NCBI GenBank assembly: GCA_946479785.1
Contig: CAMLHQ010000019.1
Location: 1 to 50,205, forward strand
Direction of reading: 5' to 3'
Source: an uncultured Nitrospira sp.
Lineage (GTDB): Bacteria > Nitrospirota > Nitrospiria > Nitrospirales > Nitrospiraceae
Length of the DNA: 50,205 bases
Both the position numbers and the translations under genes were made by a program. Positions 36,812 to 45,230 of this stretch are shown in pieces. Each line of letters opens with the position of its first letter. Within the stretch, counting starts at the first letter, position 1. The notes beneath the pieces were generated by a model. It had not been told where the DNA came from. It ran no database searches and saw nothing but the letters and a program-made list of their open reading frames with translations.

Positions 36812-38257
36812 ATGCCCAACCCGAGCTGGGATGAAATGGCCGAACTGGCGCTCAAGCGCGTGGCTGCATCCGGTGCCGAGTATGGTGACATCCGCCTTGT
36901 TCGCAGCACCAGCCAGTCCATCAGCGGCGAAGACCGCCGCATCGCCTCGATCCGCGATGTGGACGATACCGGTTTCGGGGTCCGCGTGCTCTATCACGGC
37001 GGTTGGGGGTTCGCCGCCAGTTCGATTCTTTCCCTTGAAGAAGTTCCCCGCGTGGCTGAACTGGCCATCGACATCGCCAGGGGATCGGCGTCGCTCGCGA
37101 GCGAGAAAGTCCGATTGGTCGATGAACCAGTCCATCGCGATCGAGTGGTGACCGCCAGCCGCATCGATCCCTTCACCGTGCCGCTCGAGCAGAAGACGAC
37201 GCTCTTGCGCGAAGTGATGGATTGCCTGCAGCGACAGTCCGAAGTCGTGCGCAGTAGCGCGACCCTCTGGGCGCGTCGTGACCGAAAACTGTTCGTCTCG
37301 ACGGAAGGCACGAGGCTCGACTTTGATTTGCTGGCCGTGCAGGGCGAGTTCACCGCAACGGCCCGGCACGACGGTCGCTTTGCGTCGCGCAGTTTCGCGA
37401 CGCCGCATCTGCGCACCGGGTACGAACTGATCGAAGCGGCCAACTTCCTGGCTGAGACGCCGCGGATCGCCTCCCAGGCAGTCGAAAAGGTGAAGGCTGC
37501 CCCTGTGCGGCCCGGCGCGTATGATCTGGTACTCGACCCGGAGCATCTTTCGCTGACCATGCACGAGTCCTGCGGCCATCCCAGCGAGCTCGATCGGGCG
37601 CTCGGCTACGAAGCGAACTATGCCGGAACCAGCTTCCTTACTACGGAAAAGCGCGGCATCTTCCGCTACGGCTCTCGTTGTGTAAACCTGGTCGCAGACA
37701 ATACGGAGGCGGAAACCCTCGCAGCCACGGGCTACGACGACGATGGAGTTGCCTGCCAGAGGTGGGATATTGTCCGCGAGGGGCTCTTCGTCGGCTACTG
37801 CACCAATCGCGAAGTGGCTTCCAAAATCGGCGAGGCTAGGTCGAAGGGATCGAATCGAGCGGACAGCTGGGGTAGCGTCCCGATCGTACGCATTGCCAAC
37901 ATAGGTTTGGAGCCTGGAACCGACTCGCTCGACGATCTGCTCGCCGACGTGAAACGGGGCATCTACATTGAGGGCCATGGGTCCTACAGCATCGACCAAC
38001 GGCGCTACAACTTCCAGTTCGGCGGCGATGCTTTCTGGCTCATTGAAAATGGAAAGCGCACCCAAATGCTGCGGGACGTGATTTACCATGGGATCACGCC
38101 TGAATTCTGGAACAGTTGTGATGGCGTGGCCGATCGAGGCCACCGCCGGCGTTACGGTTTTATCACGTGCGGCAAGGGGCAGCCGGGCCAGTCCGGTTGG
38201 ATGACGCACGCGGCTTCGCACGCTCGATTCCGCCGCGTTGCTGTGATCAAGGGGTGA
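36812..38257 (+). CDS. tldD: Metalloprotease TldD
   Basis: A 481-residue TldD-family protein. The zinc motif HESCGH (H251, E252, H256) corresponds to the HExxxH of E. coli TldD. Downstream are ALGYEANYAGTSF, VADNTEAETLAATGYDDDGV and IYIEGHGSYSIDQRRYNFQF, typical of this family. TldD and TldE form a heterodimer that cleaves unfolded peptides and matures peptide natural products or CcdA. It is cytoplasmic. The TldE-like partner follows directly after 7 bp, so the pair is complete. Confidence 0.93.
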   Translation: MPNPSWDEMAELALKRVAASGAEYGDIRLVRSTSQSISGEDRRIASIRDVDDTGFGVRVLYHGGWGFAASSILSLEEVPRVAELAIDIARGSASLASEKVRLVDEPVHRDRVVTASRIDPFTVPLEQKTTLLREVMDCLQRQSEVVRSSATLWARRDRKLFVSTEGTRLDFDLLAVQGEFTATARHDGRFASRSFATPHLRTGYELIEAANFLAETPRIASQAVEKVKAAPVRPGAYDLVLDPEHLSLTMHESCGHPSELDRALGYEANYAGTSFLTTEKRGIFRYGSRCVNLVADNTEAETLAATGYDDDGVACQRWDIVREGLFVGYCTNREVASKIGEARSKGSNRADSWGSVPIVRIANIGLEPGTDSLDDLLADVKRGIYIEGHGSYSIDQRRYNFQFGGDAFWLIENGKRTQMLRDVIYHGITPEFWNSCDGVADRGHRRRYGFITCGKGQPGQSGWMTHAASHARFRRVAVIKG

Positions 38258-38264
38258 GAAGATC

Positions 38265-39608
38265 GTGAGCAATGCGAATCCAAAAACTTGGCCTAAGATG
38301 ACGAGCCGGGACGAATTTCGGTTCCTGGTCGATCTGGTGCTGAAACGGTCTGGGGCAGATGAGACGATCGTCACCATCCAGGATCAGCATGGAGGGACCG
38401 CGCGGTTTGCGAACAACCGCATCGTCCAAAACGTCGACACCAGACGCGGGATGCTGACGGTATCGGTCGCATTCGATGGCTGCCGGGGATCGGCCAGCAC
38501 GACGGACTTCACGGCTGGCTCGGTTCAGGAGGCACTCGCACGTGCCGAACGCATCGCACGTGTGTCTCCCGAAGACCCGGAGTATCTGCCGGCGCCGGAC
38601 CCACAAGTGTTTCCAACGCGTCAGACTAGCAGGCCTGAGACTGCTATGGCGGGACCGTCTCGTCGGCTTGAGTATGCCAACGAAGCGATTGGACAATGCC
38701 GAATCGAAAATCTTCAGGCCGCCGGGATCGTATCCTCCTCGGTGGCCTCCGTGGGAGTGGCGGCGAGCAACGGCCTTTTCGCGCAGGAAGAGCGCAGTGA
38801 GGCACGCTTCAGTCTCACAGTTCAGGCCGAGGATGCCACCGGCTGGAGTGCGGCGGCTCACCGATCCATCGATCATTTGAAAATTCAGGACCGTACGTTG
38901 TCGGCAATCAACAAGGCAAAGCGGGGTCGCGACGTCCAGGAACTTTCTCCCGGGCACTACCGCGTTATCCTGGAGCCCGCCGCCGTGGCGGGACTATGGA
39001 GTTGGATCCTATGGACGCTGGACGCCAAGTCCTATGAGAAGGGCACCAGTCCGTTCTCCGGCCAGCTCGGTTGCCAGATCGTGGATGAACGGCTGACGCT
39101 TAAAAATCATCCGGACCATCCGGACCTGCTCGGGACAGGTTTTACCCAGGAAGGATTGTCGAGCGAAGACGCGATATGGATCGAGAAGGGAGTGTTGAAG
39201 CAGTTGGCCTACGACCGATTCACCGCTAAGAAGCAGGGAATCAAACGCATCGCGACCTTGGATGCTCCCTGCCTCTCCGCTTCGGGCCCGACGGCCTTTA
39301 AAACGCAGGAGTTGATCAAGCAGTGCGAGCGGGCCATCCTCGTCACCAATTTTTGGTACATCCGAACGGTCAACCAGACGGACCTGACGTTGACGGGCAT
39401 GACGAGGGACGGGACGTTTCTCGTCGAAGACGGGCAGATTATATCGGCTGTGCGAAATTTCCGTTTTCACGAGAGCCCGTTGCGCGTCTTTAAACAGGTG
39501 GAAGCCTTCACCGAAGCCGCTGAAGCGGTCACTTCGGAAACGGGCAAGGTGTTGGTGCCGGCAATGGTGCTGCGGGATTTTTACTTCTCGAGCGTTACGA
39601 GATTTTGA
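38265..39608 (+). CDS. TldE/PmbA-family protein, partner of TldD
   Basis: A 447-residue member of the TldD/PmbA superfamily lacking the HExxxH zinc motif, as expected for the non-catalytic TldE (PmbA) partner. Features are TARFANNRIVQNVDTRRGML at the N-terminus, PGHYRVILEPAAVAGLWSWI in the middle, and SPFSGQLGCQIVDERLTL and WYIRTVNQTDLTLTGMTRDG near the end. The GTG at 38265 lies 7 bp after the TldD stop. The heterodimer places the active site in TldD and uses TldE to close the chamber. No natural-product precursor gene is nearby. Confidence 0.9.
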   Translation: MSNANPKTWPKMTSRDEFRFLVDLVLKRSGADETIVTIQDQHGGTARFANNRIVQNVDTRRGMLTVSVAFDGCRGSASTTDFTAGSVQEALARAERIARVSPEDPEYLPAPDPQVFPTRQTSRPETAMAGPSRRLEYANEAIGQCRIENLQAAGIVSSSVASVGVAASNGLFAQEERSEARFSLTVQAEDATGWSAAAHRSIDHLKIQDRTLSAINKAKRGRDVQELSPGHYRVILEPAAVAGLWSWILWTLDAKSYEKGTSPFSGQLGCQIVDERLTLKNHPDHPDLLGTGFTQEGLSSEDAIWIEKGVLKQLAYDRFTAKKQGIKRIATLDAPCLSASGPTAFKTQELIKQCERAILVTNFWYIRTVNQTDLTLTGMTRDGTFLVEDGQIISAVRNFRFHESPLRVFKQVEAFTEAAEAVTSETGKVLVPAMVLRDFYFSSVTRF

Positions 39609-39618
39609 GGAGACCCCT

Positions 39619-39696
39619 ATGCATACGCTGTTGAGACGGATGGCAGCACTCGGTGTACTCGACATGGCGCCAGCAGGAAACCTCAACCGTGAATGA
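39619..39696 (+). CDS. Possible 25-residue leader peptide frame upstream of the TPR gene
   Basis: A 26-codon frame with an excellent GAGGAG ribosome-binding site 6 nt before its ATG. It starts 11 bp after the TldE stop and ends 8 nt inside the start of the exported TPR gene (TGA at 39694-39696; GTG at 39689). The peptide is unremarkable (MHTLLRRMAALGVLD at the start). It could couple translation of the TPR protein, or be the degraded former start of that gene after a frameshift. Weak evidence beyond the ribosome-binding site and the overlap. Confidence 0.35.
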   Translation: MHTLLRRMAALGVLDMAPAGNLNRE

Positions 39697-41329
39697 CCGC
39701 GTGCTTCGACCGCGGATGTTCGTCTTTCTGACCGCAGCCCTGCTCATCGGGCTGATCGCGATCGAACCAACTCACGCCGAGATGCCGCTATACGACAACC
39801 TCGGTTCCCTCCACCATCCCATCAGCAGCACGTCGGAGCTTGCCCAACGGTATTTCGATCAAGGGTTACGGCTGGTCTACGCATTCAATCATGAAGAAGC
39901 GATTCGTTCGTTTGAAGAAGCGGCGAAGCAAGATCCACAAGCGGCGATGCCTTACTGGGGCATCGCTTTGGCCTTGGGACCGAATATCAATGCGGCGATG
40001 AGCAAAGAAGCCGAGCGTCGCGCTATGGAGGCGATCAAGCAGGCGCGATCTCGCCTCGCAGCGACCAATGCTGATGAGCAGGCCTACATCGAGGCGCTGA
40101 CGAAACGATATGTGTCGACAAAACGGGCATCACGCGCTGCGTTGGACAAAAACTATGCGGATGCGATGCGGACGGTCTGGCGAAATAATCATGACGATGC
40201 TGATGCCGGCGTCCTCTTCGCCGAGGCCATGATGGATCTCCGACCTTGGGATTTCTGGACGGCTGAAGGAAAACCCAAATCAGGCACGGACGACATCGTC
40301 TCAACGCTCGAAGCCGTGATCGAGCAGCATCCCGACCATCCGGGCGCCTGCCATTACTATATTCATGCGGTCGAGGCCTCGCGGCAGCCGGAGCGCGCGC
40401 TCGCTTGTGCAGACCGCTTACCGGGTCTCATGCCTGGCGCCGGCCATCTCGTGCACATGCCGGCGCATATCTATGCACGCGTCGGGAAGTATCACGAATC
40501 GTCTATGCGCAATGCGGAAGCAGCGCATGCCGATGAACAATACTTGGCGGGCGCTCATTTGACCGGCGACTATGCCGACGGGTACTACAGCCACAATCTC
40601 CATTTCTTGTGGGCCTCGCTCATGATGGAAGGCCGTAGCGCCGAGGCCTTGCAGGCAGCCACCTCGCTCCAATCCACGATTACGGAGGCAGAGGCCCGCA
40701 AGAATCGCGGCAAGGAGGAGTACCTCACGACCAAACTCTTCACGTTGATCCGGTTCGGCCGATGGGAAGACCTGTTGCGCGAATCACCACCGCCGAAAGG
40801 CCTGCATCTCGTCGAAGGAATTTGGCGGTTGGGACGCGGCTTGGCCCTGGTCGCGACTGGACGATTGCCGGGAGCCGAAGGCGAGCGACAGGCGCTTGTG
40901 ACTCTCACAAAACAATTCAGACGGAGCAAGAATCAGCAAGATAAGCTCGAGCGGGAGCTGCTTCAGATCGCCGAACGCCTGCTCGCCGGTCAGGCCGCCG
41001 CGCAGCGACAGCGTTACGACGAGGCCATCAAGGCGCTGAAGGAAGGCATCAAGATAGAAGACTCGTTGCAGGATGCAGAACCGCCGCGCTGGCCTCTCTC
41101 TGTCCGTCACTATCTCGGACCTGTTTTGTTAGTGATAAGTCGTCCCGCTGAAGCGGAGATCGAGTACCGAGCCGATTTGAAACGGTATCCCGAAAATGGC
41201 TGGGGCCTGTTCGGTCTGGTTCAGAGCCTGAAGGCTCAGCAGAAGGACTCCGAGGCTGCCGAGGCCTCAGAACGGTTTGAAAAAGCCTGGACCTACGCCG
41301 ACGTCACACTGTCCGCATCCCATTTCTGA
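39689..41329 (+). CDS. Exported tetratricopeptide repeat protein
   Basis: A 546-residue protein with a signal peptide (basic RVLRPR, hydrophobic MFVFLTAALLIGLIAI, cleavage after THA). The mature part is helical with TPR-like units: QRYFDQGLRLVYAFNHEEAI and AKQDPQAAMPYWGIALALGP near the N-terminus. HPDHPGACHYYIHAVEASRQ, LVHMPAHIYARVGKYHES and a C-terminal pair around KQRYPENGWGLFGL-type sequence follow. It carries several His residues in the central HYYIH/HMPAH stretch, a pattern I have seen in conserved exported TPR proteins without known function. I chose the GTG at 39689; the ATG at 39716 would remove the charged n-region. Confidence 0.82.
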   Translation: MNDRVLRPRMFVFLTAALLIGLIAIEPTHAEMPLYDNLGSLHHPISSTSELAQRYFDQGLRLVYAFNHEEAIRSFEEAAKQDPQAAMPYWGIALALGPNINAAMSKEAERRAMEAIKQARSRLAATNADEQAYIEALTKRYVSTKRASRAALDKNYADAMRTVWRNNHDDADAGVLFAEAMMDLRPWDFWTAEGKPKSGTDDIVSTLEAVIEQHPDHPGACHYYIHAVEASRQPERALACADRLPGLMPGAGHLVHMPAHIYARVGKYHESSMRNAEAAHADEQYLAGAHLTGDYADGYYSHNLHFLWASLMMEGRSAEALQAATSLQSTITEAEARKNRGKEEYLTTKLFTLIRFGRWEDLLRESPPPKGLHLVEGIWRLGRGLALVATGRLPGAEGERQALVTLTKQFRRSKNQQDKLERELLQIAERLLAGQAAAQRQRYDEAIKALKEGIKIEDSLQDAEPPRWPLSVRHYLGPVLLVISRPAEAEIEYRADLKRYPENGWGLFGLVQSLKAQQKDSEAAEASERFEKAWTYADVTLSASHF

Positions 41330-41356
41330 CATCCATTGTATTTTCAAGGCCTCGCT

Positions 41357-41387
41357 TTGACAAACCGGGGATTGAACCGGCTACAAT
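41357..41387 (+). promoter_or_regulatory. Candidate promoter of the LOG-like gene
   Basis: A perfect -35 TTGACA (41357-41362) and a -10 TACAAT (41382-41387) are 19 bp apart, slightly long. AACCGG occurs twice in the spacer (41364 and 41375), a possible regulator site. The GTG start lies 31 bp on. Confidence 0.45.
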
Positions 41388-41418
41388 CCGCCAACATCAC
41401 GGGCGGGAGGTATCGATC

Positions 41419-41952
41419 GTGCGATATGTCGTCGGGGTCATGGGGCCTGCAAAGGCGAGAAGAAAAGATGTTGAAAATGCGCGGGCGCTCGGCGAACTCA
41501 TTGCCCGACGCGAATGGGTGCTCCTCACCGGTGGCCGCGCCGTGGGCGTGATGCACGCCGCCAATCAAGGCGCCAAGAAGGTGGCGCGGAGTCTAACTAT
41601 CGGTGTACTGCCGTCGACACGAGACAAGATTTCCAAATACGTTGACGTGGCGATCATCACCGAGATGGGCAGCGCCAGGAACAATATCTGCGTGCTCTCG
41701 AGTCAGGTGATTGTGGCTTGCGGATTGGGCGGATCGGGGACTGTATCGGAAGTCGCCTTGGCCCTCAAAGCCGGGAAAGAAGTCGTGTTGCTCGGCGCCA
41801 CGCCGGTCGAAGAACAATTCTTCAAAAAATTGGGCGGCCGTCTCATCTCCAGCGTCCAGACACCGGAAGACGCGATCAACGTCATCCTCAAGCGCTTTGA
41901 GCAGAACGGTGCGCAGAACCTGCAGGCCCCGCAACCCTGGGGACGCTTCTAA
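41419..41952 (+). CDS. LOG/TIGR00725-family protein (Rossmann fold)
   Basis: A 177-residue protein of the lysine-decarboxylase-like/DprA-related Rossmann superfamily (TIGR00725 type). It has VVGVMGPAKARRKDVENA, LLTGGRAVGVMHAANQGAKK (nucleotide-binding GG), and GLGGSGTVSEVALALKAGK, equivalent to the PGGxGTxxE motif of LOG phosphoribohydrolases but with the first Pro replaced. The cytokinin-type activity is therefore not assured. It is probably a cytosolic nucleotide-binding protein. The GTG has GGGAGG 9 nt upstream. Confidence 0.85.
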   Translation: MRYVVGVMGPAKARRKDVENARALGELIARREWVLLTGGRAVGVMHAANQGAKKVARSLTIGVLPSTRDKISKYVDVAIITEMGSARNNICVLSSQVIVACGLGGSGTVSEVALALKAGKEVVLLGATPVEEQFFKKLGGRLISSVQTPEDAINVILKRFEQNGAQNLQAPQPWGRF

Positions 41953-41969
41953 CAGGAATTGAAAAGGCC
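41950..41969 (+). repeat. Short shared element after a stop codon, copy 1
   Basis: TAACAGGAA-TTGAAAA-GGCC starts at the stop codon of the LOG-like gene. Nearly the same string, TAACAGGAAGCTGAAAAAGGGCC, follows the corA stop at 48636. Two partial copies placed directly at stop codons suggest remnants of a dispersed intergenic repeat. Confidence 0.4.
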
Positions 41970-42061
41970 TCTCCTCACTGTGGAAAAGGCTGGAAATATC
42001 GTACGACAGACCGTGTAAGATGAAAGCTCGTTACCCGACTGATCAAAGGGAGGATGGGAGC

Positions 42062-42688
42062 ATGACGGTCTTACGATGGACGGGGATGCTTTTGTTCACA
42101 GTCTTGACCATTGTTGCAGGTGGAAATTTCCACTTGCCCAACGGGCATGCGGCCGATTCCGGCTCGACAGCCAAGGCCTATTTCGCCGGCGGCTGCTTCT
42201 GGTGCATGGAGGAAGCCTTCGAGAAGGTGGACGGCGTCATTGAAACAGTCTCCGGCTACATGGGCGGGACGGTTAAGAATCCCACTTATGAGGAGGTTTC
42301 GGCCGGTCAGACCGGCCATGCCGAGTCCGTCGAAGTGCGCTATGACCCCTCTAAGGTGACCTATACCCAGCTACTTGAAGCGTTTTGGCGCAACGTCGAT
42401 CCCGTGACGCCGAATGCGCAGTTTTGCGATCATGGGAGCCAGTATCGGGCGGCCATCTTTTATCAAGGCGAGGACGAAAAGCGTTTCGCGGAGGAATCGA
42501 AGCGGGCGATTGAACAGTCCAAGCGGTTTTCAACACCGATTGTTACACAGGTAACAGCGGCTTCTGAATTCTTCCAAGCGGAAGAGTATCACCAGGATTT
42601 TTACAAGAAGAATCCCATCCGTTATAAGTACTACAAGTTCACCTGTGGCCGCACACAGCGCCTGGAATCTTTGTGGGGGAAGTCATAA
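42062..42688 (+). CDS. msrA: Peptide methionine sulfoxide reductase MsrA, probably exported
   Basis: A 208-residue MsrA. The catalytic cysteine is C45 in GGCFWCMEEAF, with EEVSAGQTGHAESVEVRYDP and FWRNVDPVTPNAQFCDHGSQYR as further signatures; a possible resolving Cys lies in YKFTCGRT near the C-terminus. The N-terminus (VLRWTGMLLFTVLTIVAGG then NGHAAD) is a signal peptide, so it probably repairs oxidised methionines in periplasmic proteins using methionine sulfoxide S-epimer. The ATG at 42062 has GGAGG 8 nt upstream. Thioredoxin-type electron supply across the membrane would be needed; no partner is seen nearby. Confidence 0.93.
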   Translation: MTVLRWTGMLLFTVLTIVAGGNFHLPNGHAADSGSTAKAYFAGGCFWCMEEAFEKVDGVIETVSGYMGGTVKNPTYEEVSAGQTGHAESVEVRYDPSKVTYTQLLEAFWRNVDPVTPNAQFCDHGSQYRAAIFYQGEDEKRFAEESKRAIEQSKRFSTPIVTQVTAASEFFQAEEYHQDFYKKNPIRYKYYKFTCGRTQRLESLWGKS

Positions 42689-42858
42689 GCGCCACCTCCC
42701 AATGACGTTTTAATAAACTGACTCAAAAAGGAGCCGCGTTCGTCACCTTTTGAACAATCCTTCCAAAGCATTTCTCGCACAGACAGAAGGTTTTCCCTAC
42801 ATCTTCAGCGACTTGTACCGTATGCCCTGTGGCATGGATGTTGACCTTCTTAGGAAGG

Positions 42859-43440
42859 ATGACCTGCTCGTATATTCACATGATTCGAGGCGTGGTTCGC
42901 GGCTGCTGCATAGTCATGGCGGCGATGCTGATGGTGGCAATGGCTCCGACCGCAACCAAATCCGATTTCGAGAGCCGCACTCATTATTCAAGACAGGAAA
43001 TCCGTCTGGCGATCGCGTTTTATGCCAAGCGGTACCGTCTCGATCTGGCTTTGTTGCGCGCCGTGATTAAAACCGAGTCCGATTTTCGTCAGCATGTTGT
43101 CTCACGGAAGGGCGCGGTAGGGCTCATGCAGTTGACGCCTGATACAGCAGCAATGTTACGCGTCGCAGACATGCACGATTCGATTCAGAATATCCGAGGC
43201 GGCGCTAAACAGCTGCGCCGTCTTCTCAACCTTTACCGAGGCGATCTTCCGCTTGCGCTGGCTGCGTACAATGCAGGAGTGCATCGCGTGAAGGGCCAAG
43301 TGCCGCGGATTCGTGAGACGCGCGCGTACGTCAGGAAAGTGCTCAGGTACTATCATAAATTTCAGGCCCACCGCTCGACCCCTCCAACGGCAAGTCCTGG
43401 GATCCCTCCGGTCAGGGGAAATCGCTCCGTGATGGCTTAG
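42859..43440 (+). CDS. Lytic transglycosylase (SLT domain), exported
   Basis: A protein of about 193 residues with a goose-lysozyme-like SLT domain. The catalytic Glu is in VIKTESDFRQHVVSRKGAVG, followed by GLMQLTPDTA, NIRGGAKQLRRLL and LALAAYNAG, all standard. It cleaves peptidoglycan between MurNAc and GlcNAc with formation of the 1,6-anhydro product. The N-terminus contains a hydrophobic stretch (GCCIVMAAMLMVAMAPTA) acting as a signal peptide. The exact start is uncertain: GTG at 42829 and ATGs at 42838, 42859 and 42880 are possible; AGGAAGG just before 42859 favours it weakly. The C-terminal tail is Pro-rich. Confidence 0.88.
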   Translation: MTCSYIHMIRGVVRGCCIVMAAMLMVAMAPTATKSDFESRTHYSRQEIRLAIAFYAKRYRLDLALLRAVIKTESDFRQHVVSRKGAVGLMQLTPDTAAMLRVADMHDSIQNIRGGAKQLRRLLNLYRGDLPLALAAYNAGVHRVKGQVPRIRETRAYVRKVLRYYHKFQAHRSTPPTASPGIPPVRGNRSVMA

Positions 43441-43459
43441 GCCGGCCATGAGGGAATCG

Positions 43460-43828
43460 CTACCCTTTCGACTTCATCACGATGGCTCGTAGCCGCTCGC
43501 GTTGAGCCGGCCTGATGCCGATAAACTCCAGGCCGAACGTACGGCCGTCCACCCATCGAACTGCTGCCTCGTCGATTCGCAAAGGCCACTGCTGGTCTTG
43601 AAGAAAGAGCGACAGTTTCAACGATAGGCCGACCTTGATCTCGGTCAGCGATGTAGCCCTGCAGCCGTTGGTCGAAATATCTAGAACGGTCGCCTCTCCC
43701 TCGAATTCTCCGTCTCCGAAGAAAAACAGACGACGGCTCATCGCCATCCGACGACCGCGACGCTCGATCCCGTCTACATTGACGGGGTTGCTCGGCGTCT
43801 GACTCGAGGATGCGTCATTTGTACTCAC
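43460..43828 (-). CDS. PilZ domain protein
   Basis: A 122-residue PilZ protein. The c-di-GMP-binding elements are an Arg-rich stretch, ERRGRRMAMSRRLFF, standing in for the RxxxR motif, and VLDISTNGCRATS for D/NxSxxG. The rest forms the PilZ beta-barrel (RWVDGRTFGLEFIGI). It probably responds to cyclic di-GMP to change motility, adhesion or a partner enzyme; no partner is in the window. I chose GTG at 43828, with AAAGGA 6 nt upstream; the open frame extends to 43855. It is divergent from the aminotransferase gene. Confidence 0.85.
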   Translation of the reverse strand: MSTNDASSSQTPSNPVNVDGIERRGRRMAMSRRLFFFGDGEFEGEATVLDISTNGCRATSLTEIKVGLSLKLSLFLQDQQWPLRIDEAAVRWVDGRTFGLEFIGIRPAQRERLRAIVMKSKG

Positions 43829-43962
43829 AAATGTCCTTTCATCGAGTAAGTACACCAGGAACTGGAATATGCCTATAAATTAGTCTATGAGATAGGGTGA
43901 GCCTCGGCATTCCTCAAAGGCAGTAGCCACAAAGAACTAGGAGATGTCGCCGACTCCGCAAA

Positions 43963-43991
43963 CTGTACCATGGCCGCATCGGCATGTACAG
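43963..43991. repeat. Interrupted stem-loop in the PilZ/aminotransferase gap
   Basis: CTGTAC (43963-43968) and GTACAG (43986-43991) are perfect outer arms; ATG/CAT and CC/GG extend the stem inside with two one-base bulges. No T-run follows. It lies in a 241-bp gap (43829-44069) between divergent genes, otherwise without recognisable signals, and may be a regulator site. Confidence 0.35.
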
Positions 43992-44069
43992 AACATTACG
44001 TAAGTTATCCAGGACCCCCTTGACCTTGTTACAATGGCTCTGCGACAAAGAGGCAACAAGGAGATGTGA

Positions 44070-45230
44070 ATGAGTACGAAGAGGCTGAACGAACGGATGC
44101 GACAGTTGGGGCACTCAGAAATTCGGGCCATGACCCAGGCTTGCGAGGAAGCCAAGGGTCTCAATATGGCGCAGGGCGTGTGTGACACCCCGGCCCCGGC
44201 CGTCGTCCTAAAAGCAGCCGCGCAAGCGATGGATCAGGGGAAAAACCTCTATTCCCGGTTTGACGGCTTGCCGGAGCTTCGACAAGCGCTGGCGATCAAG
44301 CTGTCACGAGACAACGACATCCAAGCCGATCCGGAGACGGAGATCACAGTCAGCGCCGGAGCCACTGGCTCGTTTCATGCTGCCTGTCTGGGGCTCCTCA
44401 ATCCGGGCGATGAAGTCATCCTCTTTGAGCCCTATTACCAATACCACATCAGTGCACTCATGGCGGTCGAAGCGATTCCGGTGATCGTAAGCATGCAAGC
44501 TCCTGACTGGACATTTTCTCCGGAGGCCGTTGAGCAGGTTGTGACTCAGCGGACCAGAGCGATTATCGTGAATTCGCCTGGGAATCCTTCCGGGAAAGTT
44601 TTCAGCCGAGAAGAATTGGATGCAGTGGCTCAGATATCCATGCGGCACGACCTTTTCGTCTTCACCGACGAAATCTACGAATATTTTCTTTACGACGGCC
44701 GCCGGCATGTGAGTATGGCTTCATTGCCAGGCATGGCCGAGCGGACAATCACGATCGGCGGCTATTCGAAAACGTTCAGCATCACGGGTTGGCGCATCGG
44801 CTACAGCGTCGCGGCGCGGCAATGGGCCGAGGTCATCGGGGCGATGAACGATCTATTGTACGTCTGCGCGCCGACACCGTTGCAAGCAGGAGTGGCCGCA
44901 GGGATTCAAGCGCTGTCGGGCGCCTTTTATCGACAATTAGCGAAAGATTATCAGGCGAAACGAGATCGGTTTTGCGCGGCGCTGGTGCAGGCCGGTCTGC
45001 CGCCGTCCGTCCCTCAGGGCGCTTACTACGTCCTGGCGGACGCGAGGAGGCTGCCTGGAAAGACCGGAAAAGATCGCGCCATGCATGTGCTCAAGACCGT
45101 TGGCGTAGCCGGCGTTCCTGGCGAGGCCTTCTTCTCCGGCGTGGAAGGATCAGGCTTCATTCGATTCAGTTATGCCAAGACCGATGTCGATCTGGACGAA
45201 GCCTGCCGACGCATCGCGCGACTCTCATGA
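44070..45230 (+). CDS. Pyridoxal-phosphate aminotransferase, class I/II
   Basis: A 386-residue fold-type I aminotransferase. The PLP lysine is K234 in GGYSKTFSITGWRIGY. NSPGNPSGKVFS holds the conserved Asn, FTDEIYEYFLYDG the Asp/Tyr that hold PLP, and GFIRFSYAKTD the carboxylate-binding Arg. It resembles aspartate/aromatic or methionine aminotransferases; the substrate is not decidable from sequence alone. The ATG has AAGGAG 5 nt upstream. Its stop overlaps the next start (ATGA), so a lipoprotein gene is translated in tandem. Confidence 0.92.
   Translation: MSTKRLNERMRQLGHSEIRAMTQACEEAKGLNMAQGVCDTPAPAVVLKAAAQAMDQGKNLYSRFDGLPELRQALAIKLSRDNDIQADPETEITVSAGATGSFHAACLGLLNPGDEVILFEPYYQYHISALMAVEAIPVIVSMQAPDWTFSPEAVEQVVTQRTRAIIVNSPGNPSGKVFSREELDAVAQISMRHDLFVFTDEIYEYFLYDGRRHVSMASLPGMAERTITIGGYSKTFSITGWRIGYSVAARQWAEVIGAMNDLLYVCAPTPLQAGVAAGIQALSGAFYRQLAKDYQAKRDRFCAALVQAGLPPSVPQGAYYVLADARRLPGKTGKDRAMHVLKTVGVAGVPGEAFFSGVEGSGFIRFSYAKTDVDLDEACRRIARLS

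Noticed and set aside
36746..38377. Open frame of 543 codons on the minus strand
   Set aside because: It is antisense to tldD, which has clear family motifs.
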